Positions 30,475 through 42,800 of a stretch of DNA of 64,000 bases are shown here, piece by piece. The notes under the pieces were generated by a model that was not told the DNA's origin, searched no databases, and was given only the letters and a program-made list of their open reading frames with translations. The translations under genes were made by a program, and so were the position numbers. The number at the start of each line of letters is the position of its first letter. The stretch's first letter is position 1. The stretch comes from Rhipidocladum racemiflorum (lineage: Eukaryota > Streptophyta > Magnoliopsida > Poales > Poaceae), in contig CM070584.1 of NCBI GenBank assembly GCA_036346355.1, forward strand, positions 54,147,097 to 54,211,096, read 5' to 3'.

Positions 30475-30906
30475 TTAAGCCGGCCCCGCCGTGTGCGCCG
30501 CTGTTTACGCGCGCAGTTAGCTTGTTATAGACGAGTAGACGACAGTGGGGGCAAAGTGCAAAAGGTTTTATACCCGGGTGAATTGGCATGGAACTTTTGT
30601 GTCTCCCTTCTACCTGTATCACTATTCATTAATTAATAATATATTTGTATGTGTTGACACGGAGGGAAAATAAACCATAAATTTTTTACCATATGGAAAC
30701 TTCTTTTTATATTGTTTTAAACCATGTTCTTAAGTTTCTCTCTATGGTTGTCTATTTCTATGCAAACAACTTGCCCTCCAAAAATAGATATTAGCTCGCC
30801 AACCACTGGATTGTTCCCATAAACTAATGTTAGGTACGTTATTCATGAGGATTCTTTATTTTTATTTTTAGGATTTGATCGTGTGACATGTGGTTGAGCT
30901 TTTAGA
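30475..30906. other. CP12 3' untranslated region and spacer
   Basis: After the TGA the GC content drops. ATTAATTAATAATATATTTG near 30627-30650 could serve as a polyadenylation signal region. Nothing else is supported. Confidence 0.45.
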
Positions 30907-31612
30907 TGGCATAGGTGGGCATCGTGTTGTGCCGGCTCGACTCGGCACAGGTCTATCGCGCTTCGCGCCTGAACCGTGCCGGTCCGGCTCTCCTTCGGCG
31001 AGCCCAGACATGACACATTTGCTCTTCGTGCCGTGATGGTCCAAGCCCGACCCATTTACACTATTGCGACGAGAGGAAAAGAGACGGAGACACACATTGC
31101 TCAATCTATTTCAGTTCTCTCTCGCCCGTTGTTCCCTCTCGCATCTCTTTCTCTCATTCATCACTCTCAATCTCTCTCGCTCGTTGCTCCCTCTCTCGGC
31201 TCTCTCCCTCTCTCTTGATCGTCCCTCTCAATCCCTCTCTTGCATGTTGCCTCACTCTCTCTCGCTCATTAGTCGACGAGAGAACGAGAGATGATCATTT
31301 GTAGAAAGCCCAACATTATTTTTTCTCTCCAAAAAGATTATGAGACTCATAACTCAACAATATTAGAAATCTAGTGAAATAAAACCATTGTAGATGAATA
31401 ACATAATATAGCCATCAACAACAATAATGTGTGACAATAGATCTGTGCCCGTGCCGCCCATCGTGCCCTTATCTCAGGACCGGCATAACCCGTGCTACAG
31501 TGTCATGCCGGCATGGCACGGCTCACCCCCGTGCTGTGCCGAGTTTTGGATCGGGTTAAACCACCGTGCCTCCGGCCGGCCCAAAAGTCTCAGCCCAAGT
31601 GCCCACCTCTAC
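30907..31612. mobile_element. probable non-autonomous hAT-like element
   Basis: The ends TAGGTGGGCA (left) and TGCCCACCTCTA (right) are inverted, and inner GC-rich blocks (GTGCCGG, GGCACGG) pair near both ends. The middle contains a CT-rich stretch (31115-31265) and an AT-rich part. TAG-GGTGGGCA ends are seen in plant hAT derivatives. No clear 8-bp target duplication was found, so the copy is old or the ends are slightly misplaced. Confidence 0.6.
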
Positions 31613-32482
31613 GCTGTTATCAGCTCTGACAATGGTTTTGTACCTGGAAAACGTGAGTCAATACCGAACACTAAAAGACCTTTCGGTTTTCAGAATACCT
31701 TGAAAAGGCCGATCGTGAAGCCATATTGAATTGTCGTGGATTTTTTTTTAGAATGAATTGAACTTTTATAATCTGGCCCGCCTGGCCCAACAAATTGACC
31801 TCTTAATGGACTGACATAATTTTTTTTGGAAACTTAGCCCTTTGCCGAACCGGACCTACTCTTAATAATACTGGATATACGGAGTGCAAGCCAGAAGAAG
31901 AATTCACCTATTTTTCTGCGTCTTGCCATCCTCCTCTTAAGCCCTAAGGCTCTAAATTTGAAAGTTTGGTATGTAGTAATTTCGTGTGAAATCAGAAAAA
32001 AAAGGGGCCTAAAATAATTTTAAAAAGCAAGTACAAAAGTACTTGAAAGGTTGCACTTTAAAATGTTACAATTAATCTAATTTATTTATATTTGTAAAAA
32101 AGTTCATGTAAAAAAGATTGTAGGGAAAAATACATACATCTTGTTGTTTCAAGAAAGCTAATGCTTTTTGTTTCAAGGCGTGCAATTGGTTAACGCAATT
32201 AATCCTTAGCAAACGAGAGGCCACGAGATCAAATATCCGAAAATTCACAGATAAATCCTTTGGTAGGACTCAAAACACATTTATCCTCCTTGAAAAAAAA
32301 ATATTTATCAACAAACACACAGGTGTCTCCCTGGTTGCACTAGTCACCAGTTGGAAAAGACTAATTCCATCGTAGTTACGTCATAGTTTCAGCTGCCCTC
32401 AAGGTAGAGTTTCAATTTTCATTAAGGAATTGCGCTGCATTCTTATCAGCGAAATGCCTCGCGTACTAAAAATTGTGCACTA
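31613..32482. other. spacer without supported features
   Basis: AT-rich sequence; no gene or complete element recognised. Confidence 0.4.
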
Positions 32483-32735
32483 ATCCCTCCATCCAAATTT
32501 ATAAAACGTATTTCTTATTAACACATAAAAAAAACATTAAAAATGACTATACCTCTAATTATTACCACTAAGCACTATTCTCAATACATACATATAGATA
32601 ATATAAAATAAAGATGGATATTTATTAGAGGTGAAAAGAGAATATTACACTAATTTTGCACCGAAATATAAATACGTCTTATATTTAAAGATAAAATTAT
32701 TCAAAAATAAGTCTTATAAACTTGAACGGATAGTG
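32483..32735. repeat. Stowaway-like MITE (253 bp)
   Basis: The left end ATCCCTCCATCCAAATTTAT and the right end ATAAACTTGAACGGATAGTG are inverted, with TA on both sides (32481-32482 and 32736-32737). CTCC..TCC-AAATTTATAA ends and the TA target site are typical of Stowaway/Mariner MITEs. It is the same family as 38760-39021. Confidence 0.85.
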
Positions 32736-33167
32736 TAATTTCATGTAACAACTGATCTCATCCTTTAGTAACTTCTCATATATATATATACACCTTTCAT
32801 CTGCACCGTCAAGTTAAACTAGACTTAATTAGCGCGTAGTTAGCACATATGACAGTGCTTTTCTGCGTACTTTGGTGAGCCTTGTTGCACGAAGAGGACC
32901 AGGCCGATTTTACTTGCAGTGAATCCTGGAGAAAATTCTGGAAAACGTCGCATGTTTGTGTGGACAAATCATATTTGGATTTTTATTTCCATTTACAACC
33001 ACGCATCCCTTTTTCTCGAAAGTTAAGCGACATTAATCTTTTTATGGATGAATGACAAGCTATACGTAAATTCAGTGATAAAAAAAAATCTGCACATCAC
33101 ACAGCCGAGACTTCATGCAAGGCAGATTTTTCTTCCCTACGAAGGCGTAGCCAGACTTGCTACTACA
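32736..33167. other. spacer, nothing recognised
   Basis: The segment contains an (AT)n run near 32780-32790 and AT-rich sequence. No gene is supported. Confidence 0.4.
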
Positions 33168-33291
33168 TCACAACAATGACAAGCTAGGGTTGGGCAATTC
33201 AATGGGAGCTAGCTCCGGATTTCCAACATAAGGCTCTCTATTAGAGTCCTCTTCCTCAGATGGCTTGTTCAACTCTGTCCAAAATTTTGAG
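33168..33291 (-). pseudogene. orphan terminal-exon-like fragment
   Basis: On the minus strand a good acceptor (TTTACTTGCAG) precedes 124 bases that read SKFWTELNKPSEEEDSNREP and a Pro/Leu-rich end, then TGA at 33170-33168. The composition looks like real protein. I do not recognise the family and found no preceding exon between this and the KNOX stop at 33875. It could be the last exon of a captured or deleted gene, or an alternative last exon of a transcript running from the KNOX gene. Confidence 0.35.
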
Positions 33292-33874
33292 CTGCAAGTA
33301 AAGCCAATTTGTACAGCATATTGAAATGACAACTTATTTTACTAAGCCAATTGATATAAGCCTCACAAAATGTTGGGATTGACTACGGATTGAAATCCGT
33401 TAATAGAGTTTGATTTCGTTACGGTTGGAATCCTCACCATAAATAAATAAAAGACGTGGATCCAATTGGAAACACACAATTCCTCAAATCTACGCTATAC
33501 ATACGAAGGGCAAACGAATAGGAGAAAATAAATATAGACAGAAAAAAGAAGGCAATTCTTTAGTACAAGTAAAGTTACTTTTATAAGTTATCGGCCCTAT
33601 CTAACAGTTAAACTGGGTAGCCAGTATGGATACAGATTACGTACAATCCACGGGCAACACGGAAGACCTAATAACAGCTTTTGCAGATCACTTGAAATCG
33701 CTTATACATTTTTGTTTTGGTACGATGCCATATACACATATGATCTAGCAAAATAACAAGGCAAATCGATTGATCCTGATCAATTTCGACCTGAGAGCTG
33801 GCTGATCAGCACGCACCAGGTGAGGTCTATTACCGATTGGGTTGGCCGATCTTGTGCAGGAGAATCGCACCAAA

Positions 33875-36800
33875 TCACGGACCAATGGTGCCTGTGTCGA
33901 AGTAGAGCGTCGTCCCAGAGGATCCACCCGCGACGCCCTCCATGAGCGCGAACCGCATGTCCTCCGACGGCTTCCAGTGCCTCTTCCTCTGGTTGATGAA
34001 CCAATTGTTGATCTGCTTTGGGTCGAGACCCGTCAGGCCTGCAAGCCTCACCTTATCTTCTTCCTGCACGCACCACAAAAACACCAGGCATTGGCCATAA
34101 CGTACGCAGGTTTCACTTCGGTTGCAGAAAGACCGTGTTTCGCAGCATCTACCGTAGGATATGGCCAGCGGTAGTGCGTGTTCCACCACTCCAGCAGCGT
34201 TGTACGTGCATCCTTCGGTAGCTTCCCTTTCTTCCGCTTCTTCAGGAACTCAGACCGAAGTCGACTGAGACAGCCGCTGTACTTCTTCAGGAGCATTTCC
34301 TTCAGTTCATGGTCAGCTAAGCGGGAGCTGTGTTCTTGCCCCATGTCTAGCGCATCAATCTCCCCCGAGCACTGCTCATCGTCAGAGGACCGCACCATTT
34401 CATCTGGGATGGAATTATAAGTAAGGATAAGTCAGGAAGAAGCATGTTCTCATAAAGTAAATAAAAAGAACTGAAACAAGCAGAGATGGCCATGATTTTC
34501 ACGGCAAAGAGTGCCGAGTTGCATTTCACAGTGTAATAATTCACTCATTCCCTAAAAAGAGATCATCTTGACAGTTCACAGAAGCAGGATACTAAAACTT
34601 TTTCGGAGTTAAATGCATGAAAGTGAATGTCATATCCATCAATTGTGTTTAGCTGCAACAATTAGCATGTGCCAACCTAGTTTTGTCATCTGTAGAACAT
34701 GCTTGGGCAGCTGAGGAAGAAAAAACAGGGACCAACATGACTTGTAGTGACACAGATTGGTAGGGATCAACTTAAGCACGCCCAGTGATTTTCTTTCAAG
34801 AACTAGTATCCACCGAAAATCATTCTCATGGTGTGTCACTAATTCAAGTGATATACTGATTATTGCATAAAAAAAGAGGAAAAAAAAAGAGAGAAAATTC
34901 TCCTGAATTTCTACAGAAGCAGAAATGTGACAAAAGCTAAAAAGCACACAATTAGCTGTTTGGAGTTTTGACAGTAGCAATTGAAGGCACGAGCAGGACC
35001 AAGGCCATGTTAAACAATCAAGTTGAAGATTTGCAGAGGTACATAAGGCTGTACATTATTTTGCATGCCAGCGTTCCACACAGAAATATGTCCTCATCAA
35101 ATGCGCAGTTAAATTGGAAAGATAAACAGTCTCTAAATAAACATTGAAGCTTAGGTCATTTTACGCACTTCTGCCAGACTTGATCCAAATTACAGAGAAG
35201 TCTACAAGAATCAAACTACTGGAGACCACAAACGCCTCATGTATCAAGTTGCCAAAGATCTCCACAATCTTTGAGCTTCTTATGGTTTAATAGGTAAACA
35301 ACTTCTCTTTTTTCTTTTATTTGGGAGAATTGTGCAAAACCCTCTACAAATTTGATCTTTCAACAACCTTTTCTTCTCAAGTACTTCGATGCTTATACAG
35401 TTATACCTTTGCATGAACAAACTTTAAAGGGGAACTTTTAGTCTGTGCCAATAAAAAAAATCGCATTTCAAAGAAATGAGACCTCCTTTTGCCTTGTTGG
35501 TCTCACACCACTAGAATCCTAAAAAATAAAATCTAAAAAAAGGTCATCATTGACTTTACTTGTGAAGAATACCAAAAGTTCCCCTACCCCTATCAAATTT
35601 TCAAAGGATTTTAGTATTCCAGAGGCAGAACGCGAGAAACGCAAAAGGTGGTGAGATTTCCGAAATTCATTTTTCCAGTGATGAAAAGCAAAATTCACAA
35701 TTAAAAATTGACAAAACTGGTAAAACAGACATATATGTGAGTCAAATGAGGCCAAGATAGCCTCTACCATCTGTCAGCCATCATCTGAGTTCATATCTTA
35801 CAAACCTCCGCCCACATTTCACAATTTTATTACCAGACAGGATAAGTTTCTGTTACAATCTGATACCCCTTCTTATGCGCAGCAGCATTTGGATCGGTTC
35901 AAAGTTTTGTGAGATATGGCATGAGGGTGCATGGTCTCAAGAACGACGAGGATGAATCTCGTAGAGAGAAAAGATTTGGCGAAGCACGGCCGCAAATTCT
36001 TTAAGCATGAGTGTGCAACCACAACGAGAGAGAAGATTTAGCGAAGCCGACAGGAAATTCTTTAAACACAACCTCAAAAGAATAAAAAAGGAATTGTTGC
36101 TTCTCACAACATCTCAAACCTTTTAGGACCTTTGGATCCTTACCCTATACAAGAATCTAGTGCTGAAGAATAGCATAACCTCTAATTCTCTAGTGTACCT
36201 CTTGCTTTAGATGAGTTGGCACATGGCTTCTTGGTTGTTTGCGTTCTCCATGACCACCTCATAGGTTTATATAGCTTTCTTAGTCCTCCTCCAAAGCAAG
36301 TAGAACCATACTCTAAAAGAAAGTAGGAATCCTAATTCTACTGGGCTTCATGTAGCACACATTTTCAAATCCTAAAAGACTAGATATGAGTCATCATAAT
36401 TAACAATCTCCACATTGACTCTTATTCGTTGAAGTCATTGTGCTCCTCTAAGAATTCGCTCCAGGTCGGCTCCATATTTTTCTCCGCCCACCTTTGGCTA
36501 CCCAGACCCTCCCACTTGAAAGCAATTTCTTTGTGTAGTTTGGTTAACTACACCTTTTGTTCCTATAGCCCTTCAAGCCATAAGTTTGTACCACCTCCAT
36601 GCAATACCTAAATGGTACTTCGTGGTTGGTCCTGCCACGTCTTTCTTCTTCCAACCGCTTGCACATTCGCCTTTGTGTCTGCTGGATTTTGCAACTCTCC
36701 TTGCGGTTCTGCACATTACTACAGTTGAAATACGAGTATCTACCGTTAACGACACGATTTCCTTCTCATCATCAGGATTTTTTTCAGATCTCCCATTGAA

Positions 36801-39800
36801 TGCCCTTCCTTTAGGTTTACCTATCAATCGGTTTCCTCCGTTGCTTCAGATACTTTTCAAAACTGTTAACCTTCGAGTTCAAAGAACCTCACAGATATTA
36901 AATCCTTCTTTATGCCAAGTACATACCGACTCCCATCAATGTGCGATGTGCTATATCATACATCTCCAAAGTAACTATTCCCACTTCAATACTTGCATAC
37001 TCCTTGCAATCAGCCAGGTTAACAGTTTTGAGCGTAGAGATCCTTCTTCAAAAACATCTCTCGTGCCGAACATATGTGGAAGTACCAACTTAAATCTAAT
37101 ATCCATACATGAGAAGTACATGATTGACTAACGACAAGTACGTCTGAATCATCTTTTGCTACCGCCATTAAACATGCACTCCTCATTTTCTTCAAACTTT
37201 GACAATCCTTTGTCATATGATCTTCCCCATCATATAGATAGCATACAGATGTGCCCTTGCTATTGCCCTTTTTCTTCCTGTAACTCTTGCTTGTGCCTGC
37301 AACACCTACTGCAATCAATGCTTGATCATTCGAGAATAAAGATTCTGATGGCTTTTTCAAGGACCCCGCCTCCAATAGATATGCAATTGCTTCGTTGAAG
37401 TTTAGTGCTTTTCCCGACAAGAATGTCCATCATCAATTGCTCCTAAGATGGTGGTAGAGGTAATACCAGTATGGCGTCTTTATCATTCTCCTCAATTTTC
37501 TCACCCACACTAACAAGCCGTGTGATAAGCTTGTTGAATACATAGAGATGGTCAACAAACCGTGTGTACCCTTCCTCTGTGCGCAACCTATACAGTTTTT
37601 GCTTCAGCACCCATCAATTTGTCAGCAACTTTGCCATATACAATTCTTCTAAGTCATTCCATAATTTATTCAGTGAATTATGCTTGATCACGGAGTATTT
37701 TACCTCATCGAAGAGATGTAGACGGATTGTAATGATAGCCTTCCGCTTCATCACTTTCTAGTCCTGAGTCTTCTTTGGACGTCTTTTCTAGTTTGTCCCA
37801 TTCGAGAGCAACGATTGACTTTTGCTGGGCAAGGATATTCTTCATCACACATTGCCACACGCTGAGATTTCCCACCAAAATACATCCTTCACCACACATT
37901 GCCACACGTTGAAATTTCAAGGGGCGAAGATGTCATGGCAACGGCAACCAGATCCGGCCAGATTGCTAGGCCGGGCGAGCTCAGTGACAGCTATACAGGG
38001 GCAGGGCTAGTTCTGTGGAGGCAAGATCTAGGAGGTGCGAGCTCTGCGCCAACCAATCCTGGGAAGGGCAAGGTCAGTAGCAGCTTGATATATGCGAAGC
38101 GAGGGCGGGACCAGGGAGGGAGAGGAGGAAGGAGGTGGTGCTAGGCAGACAAAGAAGGGGAAGGAAAGAAAAGAAGGAAGAAGGAAGAAAGAATGGAAGA
38201 GAAAGAAAAGGAGGGTAATATGCGTATTTTGCAAAAAGCTAACGAAAAAAAATAATGTAGTTGATGGCAATGGCAAATAAGGGAAGGTTTTGGAAATGCG
38301 TTGGCATGTAGGGGAGAGGTCACTTTGCAATGGTAAATCAGGGATTCGAATCAATTGCAATGGCTTATAAAAAAAATTCCCTTTAAAGATATAGAGTGTA
38401 TATCTCCACTATGAGGTCTTGATCTACAAGAATCCTCACTGACTGCAGAAGTTGGATCAAAACGTCAATTCTGCATCAAAAAAATGGGAGATCACAAGGT
38501 CTTGTCAAATCAAAACATGCATGGTAGTCAGTTTGGAATGCATGCAATTAAACTTTTGAAAGTTTAGCTATCAATATATTTTAAATATTTAGATTTGGTG
38601 GATGAAAATCATGTGTAGATTCATCTGGAAATATATTTTCATAATACTATAATTTTATTAGATTTTTTAATATATTACAATAGAAATTAATGGTCAAAGT
38701 TGAGTGTTGAGGACCACGTCAATGTCCAAAACAACTACTATTTATAACCGGAGTGAGTACTCCATTTGTCAAAGTTTATAAGACGTATTTTTTTTTGACA
38801 CGTAGACCAATAAGATATTGAAAATAACTAAATTACCCCTCATTACTATCACTAAGTGCTGTATTCAATGCATGCATGTGAGAATATGAAGTAAAGATAG
38901 ATATCTATTAGAGGTATATAGAGAACATCACATTAATTTTGTATTGAAATATGAAATACGCTTTATATTTATGGACAAAACTATTTCAAAAAATAAACCT
39001 TATAAATTTGGTTGGAAGGAGTATTACTATCGAGAACCCCAACCAAACAATGGAGTCCCATGTATGTGTTTCATTTTATTTTTTTAATGTCTGTCGCGCT
39101 TCTGATGTTTTTGGCAAGGATTTGACTGGAACTGACACAAAGTCACTACTACAGAACCGGCCTTCACAACCGGCCTATCACAAGCGGTTACGTGCGCCCC
39201 GCTTGTGGAGTCCCGTGCCACAAGCGGTTCGTGGGCAACGGACGGGAGGGGGTCTCTAGAAGCGGTTCTTAACACAAACCCCTTCGAGGCGTCCTCTCTA
39301 GAAGCGGTTCGTGTTTGGAACCGCTTCTAGAGGTCTAATGGGGAGCTCGAAGCGGTTTGTGTGTAGAACCGCTTGTAGAGCCCCCTCCCGCCAAAGGCAT
39401 TTAAACTCTGTCTTCCTCCCGAGCTCGCACAGACATCACGGTGGTGGGCCGAGAGTCGTTCATGGCGAGGTGCTGCCAAAATTTTGAATTGAGGCTATTA
39501 GATCCGAATTAATTGTTCTAAGGTGAGTAATATGTTCTTGACATCCTTCTCACCTAGATATTGATGTTTTTTGTGCATTGGATGTTGAGAAATTATGTTT
39601 TGTTCGCTTATATTTTTGTTCTTAAGGTGATATATACGATTTGGTGTATGAAATGAAATTCAATAAATGTGAAACGATGAAAAATTACAAACGTGTGGAA
39701 GAGAAAAGATTTGTATGAAAATGTAACAATTAGTTAGTTTTATTTTTTAAAAAGTAGGAGGATTAGAAATAATTAGTTGGCTTTAGTGAAAAGAACACGT

Positions 39801-42800
39801 AATGATTATAAAATACAAAACTATTAGTCATAGTTAGCTTTAATAGAATATTGTGATAGATGTTGTTATTATTTTTATTTGTGTAGATGAATCGGCAATG
39901 GATGTACAATGCAGGCCGTCGGTCAAGAGAGTTCCGAGATGGCATGAAGGAGTTTCTCGACGCGGCCGTTGCATTCTTGCCTCCAGTGAAGCTTCATACG
40001 TTGTCCGTGCGTAGACTGCAAGAATGAGAAGGAGCATTCGAACGATGGATGGTTATGAGGCATGTGATCACGAGAGGTTTCATGGCAAACTATACTCGCT
40101 GGACTCCACCATGGCGAAACAAAGGCGATTCGACAGAAGACGATGAAGAAGACGAAGAAGAGGAAGATAGAGCCAACAAGATGCCTGACACCACTCAATA
40201 CGGTCCGTGGAAGATACACTCGATGAGTTTGGCGATGATGAGCTAGAACAGATGCTCCGTGACGGAGAGGGAGAGTTCACAGAGGAAAGACAATACAAGA
40301 AGTTTGAGCATGGTAGAGGACCACCGAATCGCTTTGTACCCAAAGCGTGCACAAGGCCACAAAAAGCTGCGTACTACTGGAACTCATGCAATGGAAGGCC
40401 ACACACGGTGTGTCGACAAGGGATTCAATGGTTTGTTATCACTCGTAAAGAGGTTGCTTAGGAAGGAAACACTCTACCGTAATCTACGATGAAGCGAAGC
40501 GAGTCCTCGCCCTTTAGGATTGCAAGTGCGGAAGATACATGCATGTTCTAACGATTGTACCCTGTATCGCAATGAGTATGCCGATTTGGTGGTCTGTCCA
40601 GTGTGCGAAGAATCCCGGTATAAGGTGCAGCGTGACGATTCAGGTGAATTAGATGGGAATCGTGACGAAGAAGAGAACTCGACAAAAGTATTGTGGTATT
40701 TCCTGTGATACCCGGTTGAAGCGCCTGTTTGCTAACGAAGGTCATGCCAAGATGATGCGTTGGCATGAGGAAGAGCGTAAGGAAGACGGGATGCTTAGAC
40801 ACCCCGCAGATGGCTCACGATGGCGGAAAGTCGATCGGGCTTACCGAACTTTGCAAATGAGGTCGAAACATAAGGTTTGGGTTGAGCACCGACGGGATGA
40901 ATCCTTTCGGTCAGTTGAGCGGCATCCATAGCACTGGCCTCGTGACACTTTGCATCTATAACATTCCTCCATGGTCGTGCATGAAGCGGAAGTACATCAT
41001 GATGCCATTATTGATCGCAGGCCCGACGCAACCTGGAAACGACATAGATGTCTACCAGAAACCAGTGGTTGAAGACCTTGTGAAGTTGTGGGAGGATGGT
41101 GTACGGGTTTGGGATGAGTACAACAGAGAGTATGTCAACTGTGTGCATTGTTGTTTGTAACAATCAACGATTGGCTGCGCTTCAGTAACCTCTCCGCCAA
41201 AGCGTGAAAGGGTTTAAAGCCTGCACCCAAAGTGCATAAATGAAACGGATTGCATGTACCTCAAAAACTCTCGGAAGTGTGTGTACATGGGCCACCGCAG
41301 TTTCTTCCTAGCGATCATGCTTTGAGGTGGAAAGGAAGTAAATTTAACGGGGTAACAGAAATTCGTGGTAAGCCTCAAAGATCGTAATGGGCGACTTGTG
41401 TTTGCTATGGTAAAAGATCTGAAAGTAGTATTTGGGAAGGGTCGTGGAAGCATACCTGCGTTTAACGAGGATGGTCATGCACCCGCATGGAAGAAGAAAT
41501 CAATATTTTGGGACTGCCGTATTGGGAGGTTTTGGAGGTTCACACTCATTTGGACTTCATGCACATCACGAAGAATGTTTGTTTGAACTGCTAGGCTACA
41601 TAGATATGTACGGCAAATCGAAAGATACACTGCAAGCTCGGAAGGACCTTGAAGACATGGAGGTGAGGAGTGACCTACATCCGAAAAACAAAGAAGGGAC
41701 AAAACAACTTTATCTACATCCTGCAAGCTACACTCCAAGCAAAGAAGAGAAAAAGCCTGATTGCGTGTTTGAACAGTGTGAAGGTCCCTTCGGGATATTC
41801 CTCAACTGTAAAGAGACTCATAACCACGAAAGAGAACAAACTCCAAGGCCTAAAATCCCATGACTGCCTTGTGTTGATGACACTGATTGCTCCCAAGAGC
41901 TATCGAGGTATCTTGCCTGAGTGGGTGCGGGGGACAATCACGAAGCTATGTTCATTCTTCAACGCCATTTCACAGAAAGTCGTCGAACCAGCTAAAATGC
42001 CTAAGTTGGAGGTTGATGTGGTACAAAGTTTGGTTAGCCTCGAGATGATTTTTCCTCCTGCATTCTTTGATATCATGGTTCATCTCACCGTTCACCTTGT
42101 CAAGGAGATAGGTATCCTCGGACCAGTGTATCTGCACAACATGTTCCCTTTCGAGAGGTACATGAGTGTCCTCAGGAAATACGTCAGAATCGTCGCTGGC
42201 CCGAAGGGTGCATTGCCGAGGGCTACGTGACGGAGGAGGTGATAGAGTTTTGTGTTGATTACATGAATGATGTAAATCCTATCGGCGTCCCCATATCACG
42301 ACACGAGGAGGCTACGGGCAAAGGGACAATAGGAAGGCAAGCGGTTGCATGCAACGATCTTGTTGCATTCAAGCAAGCACATTTCACTGCTCAAGCAATC
42401 CACCATAGTCGCCCCTATGTCATTCAGCACAAGAGTGTCCTACGCCGCGAGTTCACTGTGTAAGACAGAGAGTTGGATAACCCTGAAGCACATGGATTCT
42501 TTCGGTGGCCATGTATACATCCTTGAGGAAGGGTCAAACGATGAACTATTGCAACGCTTGGCCCGGGGACCATCACAAGAAATCGGGACATTCAAGGGGT
42601 ATGAGATCAATGGTTACACATTCTACACCAGATCCCAGGATAACAGGAGCACCAACGAGCAATGGCGTCAGTATAGACGCCGAAGACAACAAAGGGTGTG
42701 TTCGACACATATTACGGTTTCATAGAAGAAATATGGGAGCTCGACTATGGACCTCTCAAGGTCCCTCTATTTAAGTGCCAATGGGTCAAGCTGAGGACAA

